Positions 7,729-16,570 are shown, counted from the stretch's first letter. The stretch is 38,913 bases of DNA from Clostridiales bacterium (GCA_031270585.1 JAISXK010000087.1:1-38913); one strand, 5' to 3'. Notes: generated by a model from the sequence alone, not told the origin. Numbers and translations: made by a program.

Positions 7729-8814
7729 TCAAACATTGAAGCGAAAAAGCATCACATCCCCATCCTGCACCACGTAATCCTTGCCTTCCTGGCGCACCAG
7801 ACCATTTTCCTTGCAGGATTGCATGCTCTTTTGGCGCATGAGCGCATCATAGCTTACCACCTCCGCGCGAATAAACCCGCGCTCAAAATCCGTATGGATT
7901 TTGCCCGCCGCCTGCGGCGCGCGCGTGCCTCTTTCAATCGTCCAGGCGCGCACCTCTTTGGGGCCCGCCGTCAGATAGCTTATCAGGCCCAGCAGACGGT
8001 AGCAGGCCTTTACCAACTGATCAAGCCCGCCCTCCTCAATACCAAGCTCCTTTAAAAACGCGGTTTTATCTTCGCCGTCAAGCCCGGCAAGCTCTTCTTC
8101 AACTTTGGCGCAGATGGTGAGCGCGCAAGCGCCCTCGGCCTTCGCCGCACTGTAGAGCGCGTTTACGCCGTGGGACGGGGGTACGCAAAGCGCGTCCTCC
8201 TTGATATTGGCCACATAGATTACCGGCTTTGCCGTCAGCAAAAAGTGCGCGCGCGCCAGCGCGTACGTCTCGCCCGTAAGCGTGCGCGCGGGGTTTCCGG
8301 CCTCCAGATGGGCCAGTATCCTGTCCAGCAGCTCAAGCTCCCGCCGCAGCGCGCCCTCGCCGCTTTTCGCCTGTTTGCGCGTGCGCTCCATACGCTTTTC
8401 CACGCTTTCAATATCGGCGAATATCAGCTCGATGTTGATGGTTTCCATATCCCGCCCGGGGTCTACCGATCCATCCACATGCACGATGTTATCGTCTTCA
8501 AAGCAGCGCACCACATGCACGACGGCGTCCACCTCGCGGATGTGGGATAAAAACTTGTTGCCCAGCCCCTCGCCACGCGAAGCGCCCTGCACCAATCCCG
8601 CGATATCCACAAACTCGATCATGGTGGGGGTGACCTTCAGCGGGTTATATATGAGCGCCAGTTGCAAAAGCCGTTCATCCGGCACGGCTACCATGCCCAC
8701 ATTGGGCTCAATGGTGCAAAACGGGTAATTGGCCGCCTGCGCGCCGGCTTGCGTAATCGCGTTAAACAATGTGGATTTGCCCACGTTTGGCAGGCCCACT
8801 ACGCCCAGCTTCAT
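7729..8814 (-). CDS. ychF: YchF/OLA1-type ribosome-associated ATPase
   Basis: Full-length at 361 residues. It begins MKLGVVGLPNVGKSTLFNAIT, the Walker A loop of Obg-like P-loop proteins, continues with FVDIAGLVQGASRGEGLGN (switch/Walker B) and has YVANIKED where guanine-binding proteins have NKxD. That altered motif gives YchF proteins their preference for ATP. A coiled-coil section lies in the middle and the C-terminal TGS-like domain contains GTRAPQAAGKIHTDFERGFIRAEVV. The family is near-universal and linked to translation and oxidative stress. It is monocistronic, with its own promoter at 8854-8882 and an AAAGG ribosome site. Confidence 0.96.
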   Translation of the reverse strand: MKLGVVGLPNVGKSTLFNAITQAGAQAANYPFCTIEPNVGMVAVPDERLLQLALIYNPLKVTPTMIEFVDIAGLVQGASRGEGLGNKFLSHIREVDAVVHVVRCFEDDNIVHVDGSVDPGRDMETINIELIFADIESVEKRMERTRKQAKSGEGALRRELELLDRILAHLEAGNPARTLTGETYALARAHFLLTAKPVIYVANIKEDALCVPPSHGVNALYSAAKAEGACALTICAKVEEELAGLDGEDKTAFLKELGIEEGGLDQLVKACYRLLGLISYLTAGPKEVRAWTIERGTRAPQAAGKIHTDFERGFIRAEVVSYDALMRQKSMQSCKENGLVRQEGKDYVVQDGDVMLFRFNV

Positions 8815-8853
8815 AGTCTTTCACCTTTCAATTAAACATACACATCCAATATG

Positions 8854-8882
8854 ATTATACTGGCGCAACGCATGGATTGCAA
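8854..8882 (-). promoter_or_regulatory. Sigma-A-type promoter of ychF
   Basis: Minus-strand TTGCAA (8877-8882), a 17-bp spacer and TATAAT (8854-8859) lie about 40 bp before the ychF start codon. Confidence 0.62.
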
Positions 8883-8998
8883 GGGACAGGCGGCCATTTT
8901 ACGCAATATATAGATACATTTTGCCGTTTTAAACTAAATATGGTATGGGCGGCGCATATGCGGCGGCAGCCGCGCAAGCGGCCGCAAATCGATTTATT

Positions 8999-9027
8999 TT
9001 GCATTCGGCGCGGGGGAATAGTATACT
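8999..9027 (+). promoter_or_regulatory. Promoter of the anchored hypothetical gene at 9066
   Basis: TTGCAT (8999-9004), 17 bp, then TATACT (9022-9027), about 40 bp before the start codon. It is divergent from the ychF promoter; the stretch between them holds only GC-rich short palindromes. Confidence 0.55.
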
Positions 9028-9065
9028 TTGTTTCAGATACACATTTCAATAAATGGAGCGGTTGT

Positions 9066-9578
9066 ATGTCAAGAAAGACATTTATAACGGTGATTGCGGC
9101 GGCGGTATGCGTGATTGCCGCGGCAGGCGCGATACTGGTGTTCAGCGGCAACAGGCGCGGCATGACAAGGTTATCCAAAACCCGCGCGCTGCAAGAAATG
9201 CCCCTGCTTTTCATCACCGGTGAAGAATACGCGCTGATGCGCGCCGCCCGCGAGGATGCCACCGTGAAAGAGATATTGGCATCGCAGCAAAACGAGGCTT
9301 TTGCATTGACCATATTGCAAGAGGGCGACCGGGCGCGTTTGCTGGGGCCCCTTTTGCCCGAGGGCGCCGTATTTGGCGATTTTGCCGTAACCAATAAAAC
9401 CGTTGTGATAGAGTATATGCTGCAAAACGACCGCGTGGTGTTGGAATGCCTGCCCGGCGCCGGCATAAACAAAACTATTATGCGCTATGACAATGCGGCC
9501 GATATCGCCAATGGCGGCATGGCGCTCTATACCAATAACGACAACGCCGTGTTCCAGTATTTTAAAAGGGAACAATAA
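9066..9578 (+). CDS. Hypothetical membrane-anchored protein
   Basis: 170 residues and not recognised. One hydrophobic segment spans roughly residues 6-27 (FITVIAAAVCVIAAAGAILV) after a short basic start, so it is probably an N-terminally anchored or secreted protein with a ~140-residue extracytoplasmic part. That part has no cysteines apart from one late position and no obvious catalytic motif. The start at 9066 is chosen because GGAG lies 8 bases upstream and a sigma-A-like promoter sits at 8999-9027; the longer open frame from 8877 would begin upstream of that promoter. It converges with tsaD, leaving only 26 bp between the two stops. Confidence 0.65.
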   Translation: MSRKTFITVIAAAVCVIAAAGAILVFSGNRRGMTRLSKTRALQEMPLLFITGEEYALMRAAREDATVKEILASQQNEAFALTILQEGDRARLLGPLLPEGAVFGDFAVTNKTVVIEYMLQNDRVVLECLPGAGINKTIMRYDNAADIANGGMALYTNNDNAVFQYFKREQ

Positions 9579-9604
9579 ATAACCCCACGCACCTTAAAAG
9601 ATGT

Positions 9605-10663
9605 TTACCGGGCATAGGTAATACGCGCGACGGCGTTAAGGTCAAGCCCTGCCAACTGCCCGGCCATCAGCGCATAATAGCCCGCGCACGCAATCATGGC
9701 GGCGTTGTCGCCCGTATAACGGGGATGTGGCGCAAAAAAACGCAGGCCGCTTTCTTCAGTGCGCTTTGAAAACGCTTCTTTAAGCGCTTTATTGGCCGAT
9801 ACGCCGCCCGTTAGCGTGAGCAAGGCCGCGCCGCGCATTGTGGCCGCCCGCATGGTTTTATCCACAAGCGCCCGCACGACGCTGTGCTGGAAGGACGCGG
9901 CCACATCCGCGTAATTTACGTTCCCGCCGCGCGACCGCATCCTATGCAGATAGTTGATAACCGCCGTTTTCACGCCGGAAAAGGAGAAGTCCAAGCTATC
10001 CCGCAGCGCTGCCGGCAGCGGCAAGGCGTTGGGGTTTCCCATGGCCGCAAGCGCTTCCAGTCTGGGGCCGCCGGGGTAACCCAGGCCCAGCACACGCGCA
10101 ATTTTATCAAACGCTTCGCCCGCCGCGTCGTCGCGCGTACAGCCTATCAGCGTGGCGGACGTATACGCCCCCACATCGAATATATGGCTGTGCCCGCCGG
10201 ATGCCACCAAACAGATAAAGGGCGGCGCGCAATCCGCATGACTGATGTAGTTGGCCGCGATATGCCCCGCTATATGGTTCACCCCTACCAGCGGCAGGCC
10301 CCCGGCGTACGCAAGGCCCTTTGCGTAGCTCACGCCGGTAAGCAGCGCGCCCACAAGCCCCGGGCACGCGGTAACGGCAATGGCGTCGATATCCTTTAGC
10401 GTCATACCGGCCTCATGAAGCGCCCTTTGCACCACGGGGCCAAGCTGCTCCACATGGTTACGCGAGGCAAGTTCGGGCACCACGCCGCCATACCGCTCGT
10501 GCACGGGTATCTGCGAATATACGGCATTGCCGTATACCTGCCTGCCGTCTTTCACCACGGCCGCTGCGGTCTCGTCGCAGGATGTTTCGATGCCCAGCAC
10601 CACGGCCGATTGTTTTTCTATCAGGCTTTGCGCGCGCTTTTGCGCGATATCCATATAGCGCAT
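9605..10663 (-). CDS. tsaD: tRNA N6-threonylcarbamoyladenosine transferase TsaD
   Basis: 352 residues, normal family length. It opens with VVLGIETSCDETAAAVV (ATPase-fold phosphate loop) and carries the metal-binding HIAGH pattern (H130, H134), followed by LVASGGHSHIF, FDKIARVLGLGYPGGP and TLTGGVSANKAL. TsaD transfers the threonylcarbamoyl group to A37 of ANN-decoding tRNAs with TsaB and TsaE, neither of which is in this window. The start is taken at 10663, two bases after the upstream gene's stop; an in-frame ATG at 10654 is equally possible because no clear ribosome site separates them. It is the last gene of a glgP-TIGR01906-tsaD run on this strand. Confidence 0.96.
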   Translation of the reverse strand: MRYMDIAQKRAQSLIEKQSAVVLGIETSCDETAAAVVKDGRQVYGNAVYSQIPVHERYGGVVPELASRNHVEQLGPVVQRALHEAGMTLKDIDAIAVTACPGLVGALLTGVSYAKGLAYAGGLPLVGVNHIAGHIAANYISHADCAPPFICLVASGGHSHIFDVGAYTSATLIGCTRDDAAGEAFDKIARVLGLGYPGGPRLEALAAMGNPNALPLPAALRDSLDFSFSGVKTAVINYLHRMRSRGGNVNYADVAASFQHSVVRALVDKTMRAATMRGAALLTLTGGVSANKALKEAFSKRTEESGLRFFAPHPRYTGDNAAMIACAGYYALMAGQLAGLDLNAVARITYAR

Positions 10664-10665
10664 GC

Positions 10666-11376
10666 TTACGCCGCGCCCAGCCTGCGCCTGAAAAACCTGG
10701 CGTTAAATACAAACGCCAAGGCGAACAGCCCCAAAAAGAACACCAAAAACAACTCCACCATGCGCAGTATAATACCGTAAAACAGCTCTGACGGCATCAT
10801 GTTTATCATGCGGCTGGTGGCGAGGTCGAACAGCCATAGGTCGTTATTGAAGAATACGAGATGAAAATACGTCCAAAACGCGTTAAAGTCCAGCGTGGCA
10901 AACGCTGTAAGCGCAAGGAGCAATAATAAAAACAGCCCGCCCGCCCACAGGTACGCGCGCGCCAGCATGCATATTGCCGCCCGCCTGTAAACGAACGCCA
11001 GCGCCGCCGCGAACAGGATATATGCCGCCAGCATCACCCATGACGCCGTGCGCCAATTTTGGTAGAGTACCTTTACATCCACCATATGCGCGCGTTCGCG
11101 CTCGTTAAACATGGAAACAATCTCTCCGTTCACCGTCACGTCAATATCGATGCTGTCAGCCCGGCCCTCCATATAGTCGATCATTTGACTGCTGGCGCGC
11201 GTCAATTCCCCGGTGGTCATGCCCATGCCGGCGGCCTGGCCGATGGATGCGTAGAGCCCATAAAACATGTCGTCGTCATTGACGCATGCCTGCAGGCTGA
11301 AAAACAAAATGGCGGTGATAAAAGCCAGGCACAGCAGCACCGCAACGGGGCGCAAAGGCCGAGCAAGTGGTTTCAT
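10666..11376 (-). CDS. TIGR01906 (DUF1461) integral membrane protein
   Basis: 236 residues. There is one N-terminal hydrophobic segment (~12-30), a ~75-residue external loop containing the family-like run FYGLYASIG, MIDYMEGR and FNERERAHMVDVK, then three more membrane helices (~112-132, 140-160, 206-226) and a basic C terminus. The sequence FNAFWTYFHLVFFNNDLWLFD is typical of the TIGR01906 family of Firmicutes. No function is established for it. It sits directly before tsaD with 2 bp between stop and start, so the two are likely co-transcribed. Confidence 0.82.
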   Translation of the reverse strand: MKPLARPLRPVAVLLCLAFITAILFFSLQACVNDDDMFYGLYASIGQAAGMGMTTGELTRASSQMIDYMEGRADSIDIDVTVNGEIVSMFNERERAHMVDVKVLYQNWRTASWVMLAAYILFAAALAFVYRRAAICMLARAYLWAGGLFLLLLLALTAFATLDFNAFWTYFHLVFFNNDLWLFDLATSRMINMMPSELFYGIILRMVELFLVFFLGLFALAFVFNARFFRRRLGAA

Positions 11377-11425
11377 AAGGCGTTCCCCCTGAACTGATGA
11401 GGTTTTTATAAGCGGCGCCGTGGCG

Positions 11426-13777
11426 TTACGCCTCGGGCATAGCCCTTACATGCCAGATTTCACCGGCGTATTCCCCAACCGCGCGGTCGCTGCTGAATTT
11501 GCCGGCGCCAGCGGTATTCATAAGGCACATGCGCCCAAAGGCGGCGCTGTCGCGGCAGGCCGCGTTCACGCGCTCTTTGGCGGCGATATACTCCATGAGC
11601 TCCAGCAGCACGAAATACCGGTCGGGCATGCCGTAATTGCCGCTAAGCAAACTGTCGTGAATTTCCGTATAAATATCCAGCTTGCCGAATGTGCCGTCCA
11701 CCAGCGCATCCACCAAACGACGCACACGCGGCTCGTTGTTGTAAATATCATAGGGGTTGTAATATGCGCGTATGGCGTTCAATTCGGCTACGGATTTGCC
11801 GAATATAAAATTGTTTTCAGCCCCGGCCTCCTCTACTATTTCTACTGTGGCGCCGTCATACGTGCCCAGCGTCACGGCGCCGTTTAGCATCAGCTTCATA
11901 TTGCCTGTGCCGCTCGCCTCGGTGCCGGCAGGGGATATCTGCTCGCTCACATCCGCCGCGGGTATGATATGTTCCGCGTAAGAACAATTGTAGTTCGTAA
12001 CGAACACCATCTTAAGCAAATCGTTCATGGCGGGGTCGGCGTTTATTTTCGCCGCGATATCCTGTATGAATTTGATAATGCCCTTGGCGCGCCAATAGCC
12101 TGGCGCCGCCTTGGCGCCGAATATCACCGCAGTGGGCATATAGTTTTGTATGCGGCCCTCTTTTAGCCCATAATAGGTATCCAGCACCGAAAACGCGTTC
12201 ATCAGCTGCCGTTTGTATTCGTGCATGCGTTTCACCTGCACGTCAAACACAAAGTGCGGCGGCAGCGCGACACGCTCGGTTTTTTCTATGAGCGCGGAAA
12301 GCCGCCGCTTTTTCGCGCGCTTTATAGCGTTGAATTCTTCCACATCCGCATCGGACAGATAGCCCTTCAGGCCGCTGAGCCGGGATAGATCTTTTATCCA
12401 TCCGTCGCCTATACGCCGCGTGATAAAGCCGGAAAGCTCGGGGTTGCACAGGGCAAGCCAGCGGCGCTGGGTGACGCCGTTGGTGATATTGATAAATTTG
12501 TCGGGGTAAAGATTATAAAAATTCTTCAATACGTCGTGCTTGAGTATTTCCGTATGAATGCGCGCCACGCCGTTTACCGTGCGACAGCAGTAACCGGCGA
12601 GATTTGCCATGTGTATGGTGGTTTCCTGTATGATGGAGATTTTTTCGATATTGGCTACGCCGCGCTCCAGCAACTCGCCGCAAAACCTGGCGTTGATGCG
12701 GTAAATTACATCAAACACATGGGGTATGACGGACTTGAAGAGCTCTACGTCCCATTTTTCCAGCGCCTCAGCCATCACGGTGTGGTTCGTATAGGAGAAC
12801 ACATGGCGCGCCGTATCCAGCGCGGCATCAAAATCAAAGCCCTCGCGCATCAGCAGGCGAACAAGCTCGGGTATGGATACCACCGGGTGCGTATCGTTGA
12901 GCTGCACGCACACCAGCGATTTGAAGTTTTCCAAACTGCCGTTGTTGTTGCGTTTAAAGTTGTGTATGATATCCTGCAGCGACGCGCTGCTCAAAAAATA
13001 CTGTTGCTTCAGCCGCAGCTGTTTGCCCGTAAATGTGGAATCGTTGGGATACAATACGCGGGTAATATCCTCCACGGCGTTTTTTTCTCTTACAGCACGG
13101 TCATACTGCTGGTCGTTGAACGCCTGAAAGTCAAACTCCTCCATGGGCTCGCTCTGCCACAGGCGCAGCGTGGCGATATCGTTTGACCGGTAGCCTATCA
13201 CCGGCATGTCGTAGGGGATGGCGTGCACCGTTTGGTTTAAAAACTCCACCTGCACGCTGTGCGTATCGCGCCGTATGCTCCACGGGTCGCCCTGGCGCTG
13301 CCAGTCGTCGGCGCTTTCCACCTGGAAGCCATCGCGAAAGCTTTGCTTAAAGAGCCCGAATTTATAGCGCAGCCCATAACCGTCCAGCGGCAGGCTGTGC
13401 GTGGCGGCGCTGTCAAGGTAGCAGGCGGCAAGCCGGCCAAGGCCCCCGTTGCCAAGCGCCGCGTCTTCAATCTCTTCAAACGCGGCAATATCCATGCCGC
13501 GCGCCAAAAACGCATCCCTGACCTTGTTTAGCAGGCCAAGCGCGTACAGGTTGTTATAAAGCATGCGGCCCATCATGTATTCTGCGCTGAAGTAATACGC
13601 GCGCCGCGCCTGGCCGCGCCGGTGGCGGGTGTTAAACCATTCCTCGGCTATGCTTTCCATCGCCTCCTCGGATATGGCGTCGTGCATCTGGCTGACCGAC
13701 GCATCCGTCAGCGATGCCTGATACTTGCTTTTCAACCGCAGCTCTATTTCGTTCAATGATATCTGTTCGCTCGTCAC
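11426..13777 (-). CDS. glgP: Glycogen/maltodextrin phosphorylase
   Basis: 783 residues, close to the usual ~800. It is a GT35 phosphorylase that uses phosphate to release glucose-1-phosphate from alpha-1,4-glucans. Recognisable stretches are GNGGLGRLAACYLDSAAT, the glucan-site LNDTHPVVSIPELVRLLM, and near the C terminus EASGTGNMKLMLNGA, which contains the PLP-binding lysine. The start is GTG at 13775-13777 with an excellent GGAGG four bases away. Upstream are minus-strand -10 boxes and a repeated ATCGCATT (13799-13818). The GH13 enzyme at 35.7 kb probably serves the same glucan pool. MalP is an alternative name, since sequence alone does not separate glycogen from maltodextrin use. Confidence 0.95.
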   Translation of the reverse strand: MTSEQISLNEIELRLKSKYQASLTDASVSQMHDAISEEAMESIAEEWFNTRHRRGQARRAYYFSAEYMMGRMLYNNLYALGLLNKVRDAFLARGMDIAAFEEIEDAALGNGGLGRLAACYLDSAATHSLPLDGYGLRYKFGLFKQSFRDGFQVESADDWQRQGDPWSIRRDTHSVQVEFLNQTVHAIPYDMPVIGYRSNDIATLRLWQSEPMEEFDFQAFNDQQYDRAVREKNAVEDITRVLYPNDSTFTGKQLRLKQQYFLSSASLQDIIHNFKRNNNGSLENFKSLVCVQLNDTHPVVSIPELVRLLMREGFDFDAALDTARHVFSYTNHTVMAEALEKWDVELFKSVIPHVFDVIYRINARFCGELLERGVANIEKISIIQETTIHMANLAGYCCRTVNGVARIHTEILKHDVLKNFYNLYPDKFINITNGVTQRRWLALCNPELSGFITRRIGDGWIKDLSRLSGLKGYLSDADVEEFNAIKRAKKRRLSALIEKTERVALPPHFVFDVQVKRMHEYKRQLMNAFSVLDTYYGLKEGRIQNYMPTAVIFGAKAAPGYWRAKGIIKFIQDIAAKINADPAMNDLLKMVFVTNYNCSYAEHIIPAADVSEQISPAGTEASGTGNMKLMLNGAVTLGTYDGATVEIVEEAGAENNFIFGKSVAELNAIRAYYNPYDIYNNEPRVRRLVDALVDGTFGKLDIYTEIHDSLLSGNYGMPDRYFVLLELMEYIAAKERVNAACRDSAAFGRMCLMNTAGAGKFSSDRAVGEYAGEIWHVRAMPEA

Positions 13778-13798
13778 AGTGCCTCCTATGCTATGCCC

Positions 13799-13832
13799 AT
13801 CGCATTGGCAATCGCATTATACCAGTATAGCA
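13799..13832 (-). promoter_or_regulatory. glgP promoter region with repeated 8-mer
   Basis: Two direct copies of ATCGCATT (13799-13806 and 13811-13818) flank or overlap a minus-strand TATAAT (13816-13821). A second, extended -10 (TGCTATACT) reads at 13824-13832. No good -35 box is visible. The repeat could be an operator for glucan- or sugar-responsive control. Confidence 0.45.
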
Positions 13833-13925
13833 TAAATTGAACCCAACACCATACCATGCGCGCCGCGCCATAATGGTATCACAAATTGTTTCCACAAATA
13901 GTTTACATCAAGCGCGTATGCTTAT

Positions 13926-13933
13926 GCTATAAT
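13926..13933 (+). promoter_or_regulatory. Extended -10 promoter of the nfeD operon
   Basis: TGCTATAAT-type element (TG one base before TATAAT at 13928-13933), 27 bp before the nfeD start. The -35 region (TTTACA, 13902-13907) is 20 bp away, so recognition probably relies on the extended -10. The divergent glgP region carries nearly the same element. Confidence 0.55.
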
Positions 13934-13960
13934 ATTTATAAAAGCGAGGGGGCGATTATT

Positions 13961-14452
13961 ATGGAAAACATGACCGCTACGCTGATCTGTTTGGGCATAG
14001 GTATCCTACTGTTCGTCATAGAAATGTTCACGCCGGGCCTGGGCATACCGGGCTTTGTGGGAGCGCTGGCGTTTTTCGCGGCGGTGCTGCTGCAAATCAA
14101 CAACCCCGTGGGCATTGTATTCATGGTCGCGCTGGCGCTGTTCTTAATCTCTGTGGGCCTGCTCGTATTCTTCAGGATTGTTTCCGGCCGCAAATTCGAA
14201 AACTCAAAAGTGGTGCTAAACGAAAAGATAAACGGGTTTTCCACAAATTTAACCGGCAAGGAAGCGCAGGCGCTTACCGGCGGCATGGGCAAGGCCGTTA
14301 CGCCGTTGCGCCCCGCCGGCAAGGCGGAATTTGACGGCGCGGTGCTCGATGTTTCCACGGCGGGCGAGTATTTGCCCGAGGGCACGCGCGTTACGGTAGA
14401 AAAAGTAGAGGGCCTGCGCATACTCGTGCACGCGGCCCCGCCGGAGGGTTAA
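13961..14452 (+). CDS. NfeD-like membrane protein
   Basis: 163 residues. Three membrane helices fill residues ~4-85 with the characteristic glycine-rich turn FTPGLGIPGFVGALAFF, then a soluble C-terminal OB-fold (GMGKAVTPLRPAGKAEFDG...TRVTVEKVEGLRILV). NfeD proteins partner with flotillin/SPFH proteins; floA lies two genes downstream, which supports the call. This is the short form without the N-terminal ClpP-like protease domain. Start ATG 13961 follows a GAGGGGG ribosome site. Confidence 0.88.
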   Translation: MENMTATLICLGIGILLFVIEMFTPGLGIPGFVGALAFFAAVLLQINNPVGIVFMVALALFLISVGLLVFFRIVSGRKFENSKVVLNEKINGFSTNLTGKEAQALTGGMGKAVTPLRPAGKAEFDGAVLDVSTAGEYLPEGTRVTVEKVEGLRILVHAAPPEG

Positions 14453-14454
14453 AC

Positions 14455-14688
14455 GTGCCGTTTTGTAAAGTATGCGGAACGCCCTACCTCAAAACCGACG
14501 GGGCGTGCCCCACATGCAACGCCTTAAGTTTGTTGCGCCAACAATCGCGGCAAGAGCCCGGTATGGCGCCTGAAAAGCTTAGCCGCGAGCGCAAAAAAAG
14601 CTGGCTGGGGCTAGCGCTTGGCATACCGCTGTTTATTATATTTATCTATGCCATGCTTCACATCATGAGCGCGCTTAAACCCGCGTGA
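14455..14688 (+). CDS. Small zinc-ribbon protein with one C-terminal membrane helix
   Basis: 77 residues. C4/C7 and C18/C21 form a zinc ribbon (FCKVCG...CPTCN), followed by a basic linker and one hydrophobic helix (~50-70). It starts with GTG two bases after the nfeD stop, with GGAGGG inside the end of nfeD as ribosome site, so it is translationally coupled to nfeD. Its position between nfeD and floA suggests a role in the same membrane-domain machinery. The cysteine positions are identical to those of the larger zinc-ribbon membrane protein at 34773. Function unknown. Confidence 0.75.
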   Translation: MPFCKVCGTPYLKTDGACPTCNALSLLRQQSRQEPGMAPEKLSRERKKSWLGLALGIPLFIIFIYAMLHIMSALKPA

Positions 14689-14704
14689 TAACGTAAAGAA
14701 AGGG

Positions 14705-14739
14705 CCGCGCGACATTTTCGTTTGTTTCGCGCGGTTTTT
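14705..14739 (+). terminator. Intrinsic terminator/attenuator between the zinc-ribbon gene and floA
   Basis: CCGCGCGA (14705-14712) pairs perfectly with TCGCGCGG (14727-14734), followed by TTTTT. It may reduce read-through from nfeD into floA, or floA may have a weak promoter of its own, which I cannot identify. Confidence 0.7.
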
Positions 14740-14791
14740 AAATATAAAACCGGTAGTACAGCAACATTCGCTCTTGAAAGGAGACTTGCCA

Positions 14792-15793
14792 ATGTATAAT
14801 GTAACATCCGTTATCTTCCCCACTGTCATAGGCATCCTTATCATCATCGCGCTTGCAATCGTCTTCAGCCTGATACCCGTGCGGTTATGGATCGCGGCGC
14901 GCGCTTCCGGCGTACAGGTGCGTATATCGCAGCTCATCGGCATGCGCATACGTAAAGTTGTGCCTGCGCGTATCGTAAACCCGCTTATCAAGGCCACCAA
15001 GGCGGGGCTTTTTGTGCCGCTCGATAAGCTTGAGGCGCATTATCTCGCGGGCGGCAACGTGGATAAAGTCGTAAACGCGCTCATCGCCGCGCAGCGCGCG
15101 GCCATCCCTTTGGATTTTGAGCGCGCTTCCGCCATCGATCTCGCCGGCCGCGACGTGTTGCAGGCCGTGCAGATGAGCGTTAACCCCAAGGTGATCGAAA
15201 CCCCCATCATCGCCGCCATCGCCAAAGACGGCATCGAACTGCGCGCCAAGGCGCGGGTAACGGTGCGCGCCAATATCGACAGACTCGTGGGCGGCGCCGG
15301 TGAAGAAACCATCATCGCTCGTATCGGCGAGGGCATTGTTACGACGGTAGGCTCTTCGCCCACGCATTCCGCCGTGCTTGAAAACCCCGACAGCATCTCG
15401 CAAACGGTGCTCAACAAGGGCTTGGACGCCGGCACAGCGTTCGAGATACTTTCCATCGATATCGCGGATGTGGACGTGGGCCGCAATATCGGCGCGCAGC
15501 TGCAGATAGACCAGGCCGAAGCCGACAAGAAAATCGCCCAGGCAAAGGCCGAAGAGCGCCGCGCCATGGCCGTTGCGCAGGAGCAGGAAAACCAGGCCGA
15601 AGTGCAGGGCATGCGCGCCAAGGTGATCGAGGCGGAGGCGGATGTGCCGCGCGCCATGGCCCAAGCGCTGCGTGACGGCAAACTTGGCGTGATGGATTAT
15701 TACAATATGCAAAACGTGATTTCCGATACGCAGATGCGCCAATCCATCTCGCATGGCGCCGCGCCCGCAAGGCCGGATGAAACGCAGCAATAA
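14792..15793 (+). CDS. floA: Flotillin-like protein FloA
   Basis: 333 residues. An N-terminal membrane segment (~5-28) is followed by SPFH-type sequence highly typical of FloA (formerly YqfA): FSLIPVRLWIAARASGV, IGMRIRKVVPARIV, GGNVDKVVNALIAAQRA, RARVTVRANIDRLVGGAGEETIIARIGEGIV, and a C-terminal Ala/Glu-rich coiled coil (AEADKKIAQAKAEERRAMA). FloA scaffolds functional membrane microdomains and influences secretion and membrane fluidity. Start ATG 14792 follows GAAAGGAG. The neighbours nfeD (upstream) and a disordered anchored protein (downstream) complete the cluster. Confidence 0.95.
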   Translation: MYNVTSVIFPTVIGILIIIALAIVFSLIPVRLWIAARASGVQVRISQLIGMRIRKVVPARIVNPLIKATKAGLFVPLDKLEAHYLAGGNVDKVVNALIAAQRAAIPLDFERASAIDLAGRDVLQAVQMSVNPKVIETPIIAAIAKDGIELRAKARVTVRANIDRLVGGAGEETIIARIGEGIVTTVGSSPTHSAVLENPDSISQTVLNKGLDAGTAFEILSIDIADVDVGRNIGAQLQIDQAEADKKIAQAKAEERRAMAVAQEQENQAEVQGMRAKVIEAEADVPRAMAQALRDGKLGVMDYYNMQNVISDTQMRQSISHGAAPARPDETQQ

Positions 15794-15821
15794 TCGCCGA
15801 CTGCAGAAAGGCCGGTGAAGC

Positions 15822-16553
15822 ATGGAAGTTATTATCTTAATTGTTGCCGTCATATCGCTGGTGGCGCGTATTTTAAGCATATCCAAGGAAAAAGCAAAGA
15901 AGGAAGAGCAACGCCGTAAGGCGCGGGAGCAGGCGGCTATGGGGCGGACCCAGCGGGCCCGGCCGCAGCAAAGCAGAGCGGAAGATGCACGCTTCCCGGA
16001 TTATGCGCCGCCCATGTGGCAGGAAAGACCAGCCGGACGCGACCGGGCGGTTTCACCCGTACAGCAAACGGCGTCGGCGCGGGTAACGCCCGCACAGCGG
16101 TATGGCTCGGCGCAAAGGCAAACGCCGGCGCGGCCGCGTGATCCCCGGTTTCCCGATTTCATAACGCCGGATACGGCGCGCCGCGCACAGCCTGGCGGGC
16201 AGCCCGCACGCGCGCCCGGCGAAGGTGAAAGCGCCTCGCCCGCCAGAAAGACGCCGGTGGCGGCGAGCATCGCCACCTCATTGACGCAAACGCAGGGACG
16301 CAACGAAACCATCATACGCGGCGATCAGCATGACGCCGCCCATACGGAAAGCTCTATGAGCGGCGCCGCGTATTGCCCGCCCGCAAAGCACCGCGCGCAC
16401 GCGCTGCGACCCGGAGAGACCCATGGCACGCGCGCGCAGCAACCAGGCATGGCCGCCCAAGCGCTTGCCGGGGGGATGCAAAACAAAAACGCGCTGGTGT
16501 TTGGCGTGATCATGCAGGAAATTTTGGGCAAGCCCAAGGCGCTGCGTCACTAA
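15822..16553 (+). CDS. Anchored, disordered protein of the floA cluster (unknown function)
   Basis: 243 residues. There is one N-terminal membrane helix (2-19), a charged stretch (SKEKAKKEEQRRKAREQ), then a long Pro/Ala/Arg/Gln-rich, probably disordered region. It carries two copies of a short motif, RFPDY at 57-61 and RFPDF at 109-113. The C terminus ends VFGVIMQEILGKPKALR, an ordered amphipathic tail that I recall at the end of other clostridial proteins of this type. It starts 28 bp after floA with an AAAGG site. The anchored, tail-tagged architecture suggests a tether or adaptor, which is inference. The composition does not suggest recent transfer. Confidence 0.65.
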   Translation: MEVIILIVAVISLVARILSISKEKAKKEEQRRKAREQAAMGRTQRARPQQSRAEDARFPDYAPPMWQERPAGRDRAVSPVQQTASARVTPAQRYGSAQRQTPARPRDPRFPDFITPDTARRAQPGGQPARAPGEGESASPARKTPVAASIATSLTQTQGRNETIIRGDQHDAAHTESSMSGAAYCPPAKHRAHALRPGETHGTRAQQPGMAAQALAGGMQNKNALVFGVIMQEILGKPKALRH

Positions 16554-16570
16554 GGCAGTAAGCGCTGTTT

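Noticed and set aside
14885..15886. 333-codon minus-strand frame opposite floA
   Set aside because: It lies wholly against floA, a clear gene, and its product is His/Arg/Gly-rich without domains.
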